From assembly GCF_042679565.1 (NCBI RefSeq), contig NZ_JBHTMY010000002.1:930001-994000 (forward strand): a stretch of 64,000 nucleotides of DNA. The letters run 5' to 3'. Within the stretch, counting starts at the first letter, position 1. The number at the start of each line of letters is the position of its first letter. Of this stretch, positions 18,869 to 27,153 are shown in pieces. Below the pieces are notes generated by a model. The model searched no databases. It was not told the origin of the DNA and worked only from the letters and a program-made list of their open reading frames with translations. Both the position numbers and the translations under genes were made by a program. The DNA comes from Namhaeicola litoreus (lineage in GTDB: Bacteria; Bacteroidota; Bacteroidia; Flavobacteriales; Flavobacteriaceae).

Positions 18869-19756
18869 ATGATGACTTATATTCTTAAAAACAAAAACCT
18901 GGAAATTCATATTGATCATCCTTTGGAAAATTACAATTTTTCACGATTTGATTGGACGGGTAAAATTGTGGAAGTCAAGTTTCAAGGCATTTCATTGTCT
19001 AGTGTCGAAAGAACCGATTGTCAAAATGAGCATGATTTTGGAAAAGGATATTATAATGAATTTGGAATTGATACAGCCTTGGGTTTTGATGAGACAGACA
19101 TAGGGGGATGGTATCACAAAATAGGCGTGGGCTTGTTAAAAAAAGTAGATGCGCACTACCAGTTTCACAAGTATTACGAGGTCGATCCGGCCGAATTTGA
19201 AATGATTACCCGATCGAATAAGGTTGTAATGAGTTGCACATCAAAAGCAGTTCATGGATATGCATATGTTTTAAAAAAGGAAATTGAATTACTTGATAGT
19301 AGTTTTACAGTAAATTATTTTTTGCAAAATACAGGTGAAAAAGAGATTGTAACAACGGAATACATGCACAACTTTATGGCCATCAATAAAGATTTAATAG
19401 GGACAAATTACCTGTTAAAATTTCCATTTCAATTAAAACCTGAGTTTTTTGGAGAAATGGTTAACCCTGAAGGAAAAGTTGAATTGGGCGAAAATGAAAT
19501 TAAATTTAAAAGTACCCCCAACGAACAATTCTTTTATGGTAACCTAACTGGAGGGAAAAATGTAAAAGCAAAATGGGAACTGATCAACCTGGAAAGTAAG
19601 ATTGGTATCAGCGAAACCGGAAATTTTCAGACAAATAAGATCAATCTTTGGGGATGGAGGCATGTGATTAGTCCGGAGTTGTTTTTTAACATAGCTATCC
19701 AACCGGGAGAATCAACCCAATGGTCTAGAACTTTTAACATGTACAAAGTAAATTGA
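18869..19756 (+). CDS. Aldose 1-epimerase-like protein
   Basis: 295 residues, no signal peptide, mostly beta strands. The pattern fits the galactose-mutarotase-like fold: KIVEVKFQGISL near the start, FGIDTALGFDETDIGGWYHK at residues 55-80, EYMHNFMAINK with a histidine near 170, and the closing NIAIQPGESTQWSRTFNMY. Such proteins interconvert anomers of hexoses or bind sugars. The usual catalytic His and Glu cannot be placed with certainty, so it may be a non-canonical member. An ATG at 18872 is an equally good start. The gene stands alone. Confidence 0.6.
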   Translation: MMTYILKNKNLEIHIDHPLENYNFSRFDWTGKIVEVKFQGISLSSVERTDCQNEHDFGKGYYNEFGIDTALGFDETDIGGWYHKIGVGLLKKVDAHYQFHKYYEVDPAEFEMITRSNKVVMSCTSKAVHGYAYVLKKEIELLDSSFTVNYFLQNTGEKEIVTTEYMHNFMAINKDLIGTNYLLKFPFQLKPEFFGEMVNPEGKVELGENEIKFKSTPNEQFFYGNLTGGKNVKAKWELINLESKIGISETGNFQTNKINLWGWRHVISPELFFNIAIQPGESTQWSRTFNMYKVN

Positions 19757-19942
19757 AATGAGAACCGCAATGACATAGCTTGGCTCATTTATTCTGAGTA
19801 TGCGGGGTAAATCATTTTTTTACAGGCTTTTGGCGAATTTTTCTTTTGTGCAACTGCATTCTATCTTCCCTTATTTAAATTTAAAATTCATTATTTTAGT
19901 GCTGATATAGGCCGTCTTAGGTCATTTATAACTTCCATACTC
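19757..19942. other. Spacer with a partial copy of the dispersed repeat
   Basis: Between the epimerase-like gene and the broken gene. The stretch around 19890-19910 (TTATTTTAGTGCTGATATAG) matches the 3' end of the intergenic repeat copy at 29822-29946, and it also lies just upstream of a gene start. Confidence 0.4.
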
Positions 19943-20334
19943 ATGAAAAGAAAATTAAAAAGGATTGCCATATTTTTTTAATGCTGATTTCAATCATTGC
20001 TCAAGACTCAAGAAACAAGGCTTCCGAAGACATTGATCCAATGATGGGCAATTGGAAAATTGATTTAAGACCAACGCCTGAATCAGATGGATATGATCAA
20101 TCCTTCCATATGAAAATGATAGGTGAATATACTTTTACCGGAACTTTTTAAAGTAGTGAAATAAAGGATGCCTTGATCAATAAGAATTGGGATAAAATTT
20201 ACTTTGCTTTTTCAACATCTGATCAGAGTAATGAATATTATCATGCCGGATATTTAGAAAATGATAAGCTTTTCGGAATAATAGATTGTCCAAATCGAAA
20301 CCTTGCTGCTCCCTGGACAGGAATAAAAGAATAA
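19943..20334 (+). pseudogene. Broken small secreted-protein gene (frameshift and in-frame stop)
   Basis: The ATG at 19943 opens a signal-peptide-like start (MKRKLKRIAIFF) that hits TAA within a T-tract. A shift of one base continues as MLISIIAQDSRNKASEDIDP and then MMGNWKIDLRPTPESDGYDQ. A TAA in FTGTF*SSEIK interrupts it, after which the same frame runs to the stop at 20332-20334 (ending APWTGIKE). The two lesions in an otherwise protein-like frame indicate a decayed gene of about 125 residues. WKIDLRPTPE resembles small lipocalin-like secreted proteins, but I would not name it. Confidence 0.6.
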
Positions 20335-20605
20335 AATGAATTTGAGGCAATGGACATTATTAATTATGTTGAAATCGATTGATCTGAGTTTGAGATTGTC
20401 AAAAAGGAAGACTGAAAAGATCATGTAATTTAAATTGGTACACAACGAATCATAACCAAAACCCTTGTGCTTTACCCCGAGTACTCGGGGCAAATCGCTA
20501 ACCAATGATATGATCGAGCCGAGATTTATATAGTAAATTTAATGTCCGATGGACATTTAGGCGAGATCCCCGCTTGCGGACAATCTAAATGCTTAAATTA
20601 GATTT
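20335..20605. repeat. Intergenic spacer rich in palindromes
   Basis: Contains a perfect 16-bp palindrome, CCCCGAGTACTCGGGG at 20475-20490, and a second dyad, AATGTCC-GAT-GGACATT at 20541-20557. CCCCGCTTGCGG at about 20569-20580 looks like part of another repeat. They resemble REP/BIME-type elements rather than operators. No coding pattern was seen. Confidence 0.55.
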
Positions 20606-21385
20606 ATGATAAAGTTTTTTAGAAAAATTAGATACGACCTTATGGAAAAAAAACCGCCTGCCGGAAGGGCAGGTAAAACTGGAAAGCCTGCCTGGCAGGT
20701 AGGCAGGTACTTGAAATATGCTATTGGAGAAATTGTACTTGTGGTTATTGGAATTCTTATTGCCCTTCAGATTAATAATTGGAATGAAACCAGGAAGGAT
20801 CATATTGCCGAATCAAATATTCTTCAAGATATCCAGGGGTCTATTTCAACAGACATTCAACAATTAAATTTGCGAATTGAATTGGCTAAAAATGATGTTC
20901 AAAGTGCGAATATCATTCTGAAACATTTAGAAAAAAATCTTCCATACAATGACTCTCTCAATAAACACTTTGTAATTATAACATCAACGGCGGGTAAAGC
21001 TTTCACCCCACAGATTTCAGCATATAAGGTGTTAGAATCTAAAGGCATTGATCTAATAAGTAATAACCAATTGAAAAAAGATATATTAAACCTGTATAAT
21101 ATTGACTATAATATGCTGGTTTATGAATACGAGAATTTTCATAAAAATATCCACGATTATGGTAGACCAATTGCCAGATCTCTGTTTAATACTACTAGTA
21201 ATAATTCAGACCAATTGCCGGAATTACAACCAGTTGATTATAAGTCTTTAAGGTCTAACGTTGAACTAATTAACACATTAAAAATAATTATCAGCAACGA
21301 CAGAAGAATCCATGAGATGTTAATAGACCTCATTGATAAATGTCAAGAAATACAAAATGTAATAGATGCTGAATTGAAAAAATAA
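20606..21385 (+). CDS. DUF6090 family membrane protein with repeat-derived N-terminal residues
   Basis: 259 residues, with the same architecture as the paralogue at 17970: GRYLKYAIGEI, then VLVVIGILIALQINNWNE as the single membrane helix, then a helical soluble part. Before the helix the paralogue has LLSFDKTGKPFLSPGR, whereas this gene has MEKKPPAGRAGKTGKPAWQVGR. The extra and altered residues are encoded by GC-rich inverted repeats at 20657-20673 and 20687-20707, so repeat sequence has been absorbed into the frame without disrupting it. The function is unknown. ATG at 20606 is the natural start. Confidence 0.82.
   Translation: MIKFFRKIRYDLMEKKPPAGRAGKTGKPAWQVGRYLKYAIGEIVLVVIGILIALQINNWNETRKDHIAESNILQDIQGSISTDIQQLNLRIELAKNDVQSANIILKHLEKNLPYNDSLNKHFVIITSTAGKAFTPQISAYKVLESKGIDLISNNQLKKDILNLYNIDYNMLVYEYENFHKNIHDYGRPIARSLFNTTSNNSDQLPELQPVDYKSLRSNVELINTLKIIISNDRRIHEMLIDLIDKCQEIQNVIDAELKK
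20657..20707 (+). repeat. REP-like palindromes inside a coding region
   Basis: CCTGCC (20657-20662) with GGCAGG (20668-20673), then CCTGCCTGGCAGG plus TAGGCAGG at 20687-20707. These GC-rich inverted repeats stand out from the AT-rich surroundings. A related degenerate form (GCCTACC...GGCAGG) follows the gene at 21391-21411. Confidence 0.65.
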
Positions 21386-21423
21386 CAAAAGCCTACCAGC
21401 CACAGGCAGGCAAAAAACTTTCA

Positions 21424-21523
21424 GCTCCCGTGCTAAATGAAATTCGACGAAGTCAAATCGAAGATTCAGCGTAGCTAAATCAAATTCAGCATAGCTAAAT
21501 CGCAGTTTCGACGAAGTGAATCT
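21424..21523 (+). repeat. Tandem ~21-bp satellite after GCTCCCGTGC
   Basis: GCTCCCGTGC (21424-21433) is the first block of the dispersed intergenic repeat. It is followed by four ~21-bp units with the frame TTC-core-AAAT. The cores are GACGAAGTC, AGCGTAGCT, AGCATAGCT and GACGAAGTG. The same satellite occurs inside the repeat copy at 25680-25906. Confidence 0.7.
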
Positions 21524-21634
21524 TTCCTGGGGAACCCAACCGATCTACTTAACCCTATATAGTGTCAAAAAATTACAAGTTCCCTGTGATCGAACTTATA
21601 AATGCTTATTTTCGTTCACTGTCAAGTGTTGTAC

Positions 21635-21714
21635 CTCACGATGACCAACCTGAAAAGAATATAAAATTCTTTTACCACCGAACTCAGGTTAGTGGTATGG
21701 TGAGACTTTTTGCT
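21635..21714 (+). other. Long nested stem-loop upstream of the fatty acid hydroxylase
   Basis: Outer stem CTCAC (21635-21639) with GTGAG (21700-21704), middle stem AACCTGA (21647-21653) with TCAGGTT (21684-21690), and inner stem AAAAGAAT (21653-21660) with ATTCTTTT (21666-21673). A T-run follows. It could be a terminator for upstream transcription or a folded recombination-type site. It lies about 55 bp before the next gene. Confidence 0.5.
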
Positions 21715-21762
21715 TGAGAGATCAAACCATGAGAAGAAAAAAATTTTCTGAAATTAGAAGTG

Positions 21763-22563
21763 ATGGAATATCTTAAACAAATCGGACAACTTAATCCTGT
21801 TTATGTGTTTTGGTCATCACTGGGCCTCTTTGTGATCATCTTCTTTCGGTATCTCATCTTCTCCTGGGTATACCATCTTTTTTTCCATCGTTGGCTCAGG
21901 GACAAGTTTCGGCATCGATTTTTAAGTATTTCAAAATTGAAAAGCAAACAAATTAAAAAGGAGATCTATAGTTCTGCAATGAGTGCCGCCATCTTTACTA
22001 TCCTTGGGATGGGAGTAATCATCTTGTGGCAGCGCGGACACACAGCAATTTATACCAACTTTGACACCTATCCTATCTGGTATTTGGTCTTGAGTGTAAT
22101 ACTGGTGCTGATCATCCAGGATACCCTTTATTACTGGCTTCATCGTTGGATGCACTTACCTAGATTTTACAGATGGATACACAGGGCACATCACATGAGT
22201 TTACAAACTTCAGCCTTTACCTCATTTTCCTTCCATCCTTTTGAATCTTTATTGCAAGCCATAGTCTTACCTGTATTGGTCTTGTGGTTGCCTTTACACA
22301 TTGGGGTCATACTGGCGATCCTGCTGTTTATGACCATTGCATCAACCATTAACCATGGGGGAGTGGAAATTTATTCCGCCAAATGGGCGCATAATAGCTC
22401 AGCAAAATGGTTAATCGGAGCGGCGCATCACGACGACCATCACAAAAAATTCAACTATAACTATGGGCTCTATTTCACCTTCTGGGATACTTGGATGAAT
22501 ACGGAGACCCCTGATTTTAAGGAGCGTTTTGAGAAATTGACTACAAAACATAAATCTGTCTAA
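21763..22563 (+). CDS. Fatty acid hydroxylase / sterol desaturase family protein
   Basis: About 266 residues from the ATG at 21763 (a GTG precedes it directly). Four to five membrane helices are visible. The family's iron-binding histidine clusters are present: LHRWMHLP, WIHRAHHMS and AAHHDDHHKKF. Members are di-iron membrane enzymes that hydroxylate or desaturate fatty acids, sterols or carotenoids. CrtZ-type carotenoid hydroxylases share the fold, but this protein is longer and looks more like the general PF04116 group. It is the first gene of the run of co-oriented single genes between 21.7 and 32.5 kb. Confidence 0.87.
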   Translation: MEYLKQIGQLNPVYVFWSSLGLFVIIFFRYLIFSWVYHLFFHRWLRDKFRHRFLSISKLKSKQIKKEIYSSAMSAAIFTILGMGVIILWQRGHTAIYTNFDTYPIWYLVLSVILVLIIQDTLYYWLHRWMHLPRFYRWIHRAHHMSLQTSAFTSFSFHPFESLLQAIVLPVLVLWLPLHIGVILAILLFMTIASTINHGGVEIYSAKWAHNSSAKWLIGAAHHDDHHKKFNYNYGLYFTFWDTWMNTETPDFKERFEKLTTKHKSV

Positions 22564-22587
22564 ATATGGTCAACACTGTAACCTCCT

Positions 22588-22710
22588 CCGCTCCCGCGCA
22601 AGTGTATCAAGTGGTTTTAAGCACATCTTCTATTTTTTAAAAAAGATCAAATAAACTTTTTTACCTCTATGATATATTTGTAAATCAATATTTTAGTGAG
22701 GATAGAACAC
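22588..22710 (+). repeat. Dispersed intergenic repeat, copy A
   Basis: Starts CCGCTCCCGCGCAAGTGTAT, continues through GTGGTTTTAAGCACATC and ends near TTTTAGTGAGGATAGAACAC. It includes TATATTTG at 22673-22680, a good match to the Bacteroidetes -7 element TAnnTTTG. Closely similar to copy C at 27154-27271. Confidence 0.75.
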
Positions 22711-22764
22711 TTTGTGCTCAATTAAAATAATTCGTTTTCAATTCTACATTTTGGCAAATGATTG

Positions 22765-22794
22765 TATATTTGATAGTATCAAATGATAGTATCA
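22765..22794 (+). promoter_or_regulatory. Promoter with double operator before fic
   Basis: TATATTTG (22765-22772) matches the -7 consensus. Overlapping it is a perfect 17-bp dyad with core TTTGATA-G-TATCAAA (22768-22784), followed by a second dyad TGATA-G-TATCA (22784-22794), four bases before the fic ATG. The layout implies repression at the transcription start, plausibly by the Fic protein's own C-terminal winged helix. Confidence 0.6.
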
Positions 22795-22797
22795 TAA

Positions 22798-23751
22798 ATG
22801 AACCCACCATATGAAATAACATCATCAATTTTAAAACTTATAACTTCAATTTCTGAAAAAATAGGAGAAGTAAATGCTAATTTATTAAATAGACCTTCGC
22901 CTAAATTGAGAAAACAAAATAGAATAAAAACCATTCATTCCTCATTGAAAATTGAGGGAAATACACTCACGGAAGAACAAATCACAGCACTACTTGAAAA
23001 GAAAAGAGTAATTGGACCAAAAAAGGACGTTATCGAAGTTCTAAATGCAATTAAAATTTATGAGAACTTAGAAGATTACGATCCTACGAATGAAAAATCG
23101 TTTTTAAAAGCACACCTAAATTTAATGGAAGGTCTAATTGAAAACGCTGGAAAATATAGAAATCAAGGCGTAGGAATTGTAACAGGTTCAAAAGTAGAAC
23201 ATTTAGCACCACCTTTTGAAAATGTCCCTTATCTAATGAAAGACCTTTTTAGGTATTTGCAAAAATCGGATGAAATTGAATTAATTAAAAGTTGTGTTTT
23301 TCATTATGAAATGGAGTTTATACATCCATTTTTAGATGGAAACGGAAGAATGGGTCGATTATGGCAAACTTTAGTATTAATGGAAAAATATCCAATATTT
23401 GAATTTTTACCTTTCGAGACTTTAATTAGCAACGACCAAGAGAAATATTACAACGCATTGGCAGAAAGTGATAAATCAGGACAATCCACAAAGTTCATTG
23501 AATATATGCTTAATGTAATTGATATTTCGATAAGCGAATTATTGGACTTTAACAATCGAACATTGACCGAAAAAGATAGACTGGAGTATTTTATCTCTTT
23601 GAACAACACCGAATTTACAAGAAAAGATTATATGGACATTTTTAAGGATATTTCCTCTGCAACAGCTAGCAGAGATTTAAAAAAGGGAGTAGAATTAAAA
23701 CTGTTTGAAAAATTAGGAGAAAAAAACAGAACCATTTATCGGAAAAAATAA
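22798..23751 (+). CDS. Fic family protein (probable AMP-transferase) with winged-helix C-terminus
   Basis: 317 residues. The catalytic Fic motif HPFLDGNGRMGR starts at His176 and is complete. The inhibitory motif SLKIEGN (Ser49, Glu53) lies N-terminal, as in class II Fic proteins, which keep themselves switched off until activated. The last 70 residues (EFTRKDYMDIFKDISSATAS) look like a winged helix. Fic enzymes attach AMP or another nucleotide to target proteins; the target is unknown. Two operator-like dyads sit right before the start. It is one of the single-gene units in the repeat-rich region. Confidence 0.9.
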   Translation: MNPPYEITSSILKLITSISEKIGEVNANLLNRPSPKLRKQNRIKTIHSSLKIEGNTLTEEQITALLEKKRVIGPKKDVIEVLNAIKIYENLEDYDPTNEKSFLKAHLNLMEGLIENAGKYRNQGVGIVTGSKVEHLAPPFENVPYLMKDLFRYLQKSDEIELIKSCVFHYEMEFIHPFLDGNGRMGRLWQTLVLMEKYPIFEFLPFETLISNDQEKYYNALAESDKSGQSTKFIEYMLNVIDISISELLDFNNRTLTEKDRLEYFISLNNTEFTRKDYMDIFKDISSATASRDLKKGVELKLFEKLGEKNRTIYRKK

Positions 23752-23756
23752 CTGGG

Positions 23757-23890
23757 CACAACATCGGCTTTAGCAAATGCGAACTGATCGCTAATATTTG
23801 AAGATATTGCAAACAAATAAATTTAAGGTAGGCGAACAAGAAAGCGGTTTCAAAATCTCGTACTTGCCATAACCAAGACCGTTTTGTATC
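23757..23890 (+). repeat. Cassette-type 3' flanking element after fic
   Basis: Imperfect inverted ends, CACAACATCGG at about 23757-23767 and AAGACCGTTTTGT at about 23874-23886, frame a structured spacer with an AATAT/ATATT stem. The spacer after the next gene starts and ends with similar words (ACAACA, AGACCGTT), suggesting one repeat family at gene 3' ends. Confidence 0.45.
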
Positions 23891-23913
23891 ATAACAAATA
23901 ACACTCAAACGAG

Positions 23914-24717
23914 ATGAAAATAACTTCATTAACTTCTGTTTTTTTTGCATTAGTAATAACGATCACCTTTTCGTGCAATGAAAAACAGGATAAGACGAAA
24001 GACGTATTAGTAGTAGTGGCTCATACAGATGATGAAACAGGATTTGGGTCTGTATTAGCAAAATTTTCGCGACTAGGTTATAAAGTTCATTTGGTAATTA
24101 GTGTTGATGGTCGTTATAGTACAAATTTGGAAAACAAAAATCCGGACTCATTAGCCCTGGCCAATAAAAATCAAGCCATTTGTTCTTGTGAAAAACTAGG
24201 AATTTCAGAACCTATTTTTTGTGATTTGATTAGCCTTGATAGAAAACACGGACAGAAAGATGGAGTTCGAGCAGCCATTGAATCAGGTGTACAATTGAGA
24301 GAAAAACTTAAAGAAACTATTCTTCAAATTCAACCTGACTTAATTATCACTTATGGACCCGATGGAGAATATGGGCATCCTGAACATATTATTGTTGGTA
24401 GTATTATAACAGAATTGTTGTTGAGAGAGAAATGGGTTGATAAATATCCTTTGTATTATTTTGGATGGCCTAAAACCCTTGAGCAAAATAATGATGGATG
24501 GATAAGGTATGCTGATGACCAATATTTTAATGTAATTATAAACTATACAGACGAAGACGAACAAAAAGCAATGGAATCTTTGAATTGTTATGAGCGTATG
24601 CCAATAAATGAACGAGAAGAAATTATTGAAAATGAAAAGAATAGAAAGAATGAAATGTATTTTAGAAAGTTTGTGGTAGCTAAAGGTCAAAAACAAGATT
24701 TTTTTAGTACTGAATAA
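23914..24717 (+). CDS. PIG-L family deacetylase, lipoprotein
   Basis: 267 residues. The signal ends ITFSC with Cys21 as the lipobox residue, so the protein is lipid-anchored. AHTDDE (His37, Asp39, Asp40, Glu41) and GHPEH (His155, His158) are the zinc-binding and catalytic motifs of LmbE/PIG-L N-acetylglucosamine deacetylases. The likely reaction is removal of an acetyl group from an N-acetylated sugar or amino-sugar conjugate. The gene stands alone between two structured spacers. Confidence 0.9.
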   Translation: MKITSLTSVFFALVITITFSCNEKQDKTKDVLVVVAHTDDETGFGSVLAKFSRLGYKVHLVISVDGRYSTNLENKNPDSLALANKNQAICSCEKLGISEPIFCDLISLDRKHGQKDGVRAAIESGVQLREKLKETILQIQPDLIITYGPDGEYGHPEHIIVGSIITELLLREKWVDKYPLYYFGWPKTLEQNNDGWIRYADDQYFNVIINYTDEDEQKAMESLNCYERMPINEREEIIENEKNRKNEMYFRKFVVAKGQKQDFFSTE

Positions 24718-24726
24718 TCGGAAAAG

Positions 24727-24832
24727 GACGACCGTACAACACATGTATAAGCTATGGCTTGGTCAGTCTTCACTAAGAAAATCCTGCGGATTTTTCCGAA
24801 ACAAATCATGGCAGAGACCGTTATGCTTCAGC
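24727..24832 (+). repeat. Cassette-type 3' flanking element after the deacetylase
   Basis: Contains ACCGTACAACACATGTATAA near its start and ATGGCAGAGACCGTTATGC near its end. The end words are shared with the element after fic at 23757-23890. It encloses the terminator hairpin at 24777-24796. Confidence 0.45.
24777..24796 (+). terminator. Hairpin terminator after the deacetylase
   Basis: GAAAATCC (24777-24784), loop TGC, then GGATTTTTC. The perfect AAAATCC/GGATTTT stem with T residues lies 60 bp after the stop codon. Confidence 0.55.
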
Positions 24833-24867
24833 TTGAATATCTAATAGATTGACTAAAATAATTTAAA

Positions 24868-25665
24868 ATGACAAACACAAAAGAAAATGTAGTTTGGATA
24901 ACAGGGGCTTCGTCTGGTATTGGCAAAGCTATGGCCTTTGAGTGGGTAAGATTGGGATATAAAGTGGTGCTATCTGCCAGACGCATAGAATTATTAGATG
25001 AGATTGCTCTTGAGATAGAGAATGCGGGTGGTGAAGCATTGGTAGTTCCGGTTGATATTATGGAAGAAAAGTCAATAGAAAATGCTGTTCAAAACATAAT
25101 AGACAATTGGGAGCGTTTAGATATTGCTATAGCCAATGCCGGTTTTGGTGTTTTTGGAAGTATAGATAAGTTGAATGCAAAAGATTGGAATAGGCAATTA
25201 CAAGGTAACGTCACCGGATTAGCATTGACGGTAAAATACGCCCTGCCACATTTAAAGCAAAACCAAGGTCGAATAGGTTTGGTGGGTAGTGTTGGAGCTT
25301 ATCTTCCCAATCCTAATGTCGGAGCCTATGGCGCCTCAAAGGCTGCTGTACACTCAATTGGTCTGACCTTGCAGGTTGAATTAAAGGGCACTGGAGTGAG
25401 TTGTACGACCATTCATCCTGGATTTGTGGTGTCCGAGATTGCCAGGATTGATAATGAAGGCGTGTGGCATCCTGAACGGCCAGACCCACGTCCGGCAAAT
25501 TTAATGTGGCCTACGGATAAAGCTGCGAAAGTTATGGCGAAGGCTATAATTAAGCGGAAAAGAAATTATATTTTCACAAACCACGGGAGAGTTTTTGTTT
25601 GGTTACAAAATTGGTTTCCTGGCTTGCTGAGAACGATTGTTTCAAAAGGTGCAAAGCCAAAATAA
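24868..25665 (+). CDS. Short-chain dehydrogenase/reductase
   Basis: 265 residues. The nucleotide motif TGASSGIGK (residues 12-20), the structural ANAGFG, Ser141, and Tyr154 with Lys158 (YGASK) form the complete SDR set. SARR after the second strand suggests a preference for NADP. The classical SDR length is slightly extended at the C-terminus (VWLQNWFPGLLRTIVSKG), which resembles membrane-associated members acting on lipids or steroids. The substrate is unknown. Single gene in the cassette-like run. Confidence 0.9.
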   Translation: MTNTKENVVWITGASSGIGKAMAFEWVRLGYKVVLSARRIELLDEIALEIENAGGEALVVPVDIMEEKSIENAVQNIIDNWERLDIAIANAGFGVFGSIDKLNAKDWNRQLQGNVTGLALTVKYALPHLKQNQGRIGLVGSVGAYLPNPNVGAYGASKAAVHSIGLTLQVELKGTGVSCTTIHPGFVVSEIARIDNEGVWHPERPDPRPANLMWPTDKAAKVMAKAIIKRKRNYIFTNHGRVFVWLQNWFPGLLRTIVSKGAKPK

Positions 25666-25679
25666 AAAAGAATAAGAAC

Positions 25680-25906
25680 CTCCGCTCCCGTGCAAAATCA
25701 AATTCGACGAAGTCAAATCGCAAGATTCGACGAAGTCAAATCGAAGATTCAGCGCAGCTAAATGAAATTCAAGCGCAGCTAAATGAAATTCAAGCGCAGC
25801 TAATGTATTGCGTGGTTTTAAACATATCAACTATAAAAAAAAGATATTAGACTTTTTTACCTCTATGATGTTCTAGTAAATAACTAATTTAGTCAGGATA
25901 TTACAC
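25680..25906 (+). repeat. Dispersed intergenic repeat, copy B, interrupted by a satellite
   Basis: Begins TCCGCTCCCGTGC and ends TAGTCAGGATATTACAC like the other copies. Between the first block and GTGGTTTTAAACATATC it contains five ~21-bp units (25700-25804) instead of the short AAGTGTATCAA seen in copies A and C. Cores are GACGAAGTC twice, then AGCGCAGCT three times. The -7-like TATATTTG of the other copies is degraded here (TGTTCTAG). Confidence 0.75.
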
Positions 25907-25960
25907 GCTATGCCTTATTAAAAATAACGGATTGTTTAACCATTTATAGGATGAAGTATT

Positions 25961-27004
25961 ATGGCAAATAAGAAAACCGTTCTTGCAATTATTACACTGA
26001 TAATACTTATTTTCAATATTAATTTAGTTAATGCGCAACTTGATACAAAATACCCCAACTACAAGGAACTTGAGTACAAAGGATTGAAATATGGTTTTTA
26101 TAAACCTATAGATTACGATACGAACAAATCCTATCCGCTTGTAATGGTTCTTAATGGTTTTACTGATACAATCCCCCATGATTTAGTTTATTACAAAGAG
26201 ACATTTCAAAAAAATAATCCATGTTTCGTTTTGACACCAATTTGCCACGGAAATCCATTTGAAGGTGGTGGATGGTATGATCTATTTAATGACACCTTGC
26301 TAAGGGATGGTAAATTGGCAATCGAAATTCTTGAAAATACAGTACACAACTTTAACATTGATACCAATCGACTTTACATTCATGGAGGTTCGATGGGAGG
26401 GCATGGTACGTTTGGAATTTTGTCAAAATTTCCTGAAACATTTGCAGCGGCCTACATTATTTGCGGAGGGGCCAAAGTAGAAATTGCTAAAAAGTTAATC
26501 AATATTCCATTATGGATTTTTCACGGTGAGCTGGATGATGTGGTTCCGATACATCTGTCAAGGAATATTTATAATGAAATAATTAAGCAAGGAGGGAGTA
26601 AGGTACGATATACCGTTTACCAAGGTGTAAAACATAACAGCTGGGAAAATGCATCGGAAGAAAAAACATTGGAGACATGGTTGTTTAAACAGGAGAAAGG
26701 CAAAAATGACGAAATACCACATACAACTGAAGGTTTGACTGTCGAAAAACATCAATCGGACTATATAGGAAATAATAATATACTAAAATGGGAATTACCT
26801 CTTAAACAGTCCAACCAAGGCAATGACATCTGGTATTATATAATTTTGAGAAATAATGAAGTATTGGTTGAAGTAGATGGGAATATAAACCATTACATAG
26901 ACCCGGTGATTTTGGATAATGAATCTTATAGCTATAAATTAATTGCCGTTAATTATTATTTCAAAAAGTCAAAACCTACAAAATCAGTTGGAATCAAAAA
27001 ATAA
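25961..27004 (+). CDS. Secreted alpha/beta-hydrolase (prolyl-oligopeptidase/esterase type)
   Basis: 347 residues with a signal peptide at 1-25 (ends LVNAQ). The nucleophile elbow HGGSMGG holds Ser144, HGELDDVVP supplies the aspartate near 192-193, and GVKHNSW supplies His225. This is the triad order of secreted carboxylesterase, PHB-depolymerase-like or S9 peptidases. Residues about 260-345 form a small beta-rich domain (WYYIILRNNEVLVEVDG) that resembles a fibronectin type III module. It is probably an exported esterase; the substrate is unknown. Confidence 0.85.
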   Translation: MANKKTVLAIITLIILIFNINLVNAQLDTKYPNYKELEYKGLKYGFYKPIDYDTNKSYPLVMVLNGFTDTIPHDLVYYKETFQKNNPCFVLTPICHGNPFEGGGWYDLFNDTLLRDGKLAIEILENTVHNFNIDTNRLYIHGGSMGGHGTFGILSKFPETFAAAYIICGGAKVEIAKKLINIPLWIFHGELDDVVPIHLSRNIYNEIIKQGGSKVRYTVYQGVKHNSWENASEEKTLETWLFKQEKGKNDEIPHTTEGLTVEKHQSDYIGNNNILKWELPLKQSNQGNDIWYYIILRNNEVLVEVDGNINHYIDPVILDNESYSYKLIAVNYYFKKSKPTKSVGIKK

Positions 27005-27153
27005 CAAGGTGTAGCATTTTGTATAAGTAATGGCAGGCATCAAGGTAGGTAACCCGCTCAAACTGCGTAGTGGTTTGACAAAAAAGTGCCACAAAATCTA
27101 CAACTATTCATACAATTTACCGTTGGTAGCCATTAAAAAAATAAAAATATGTC

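Noticed and set aside
25700..25804. CRISPR array
   Set aside because: The ~21-bp units are contiguous and degenerate, with no unique spacers, and no cas gene is present.
25599..25850. Small protein rich in AQLNEIQ repeats
   Set aside because: The frame overlaps the SDR gene end and is created by the 21-bp satellite; it has no start signal or conserved partner.
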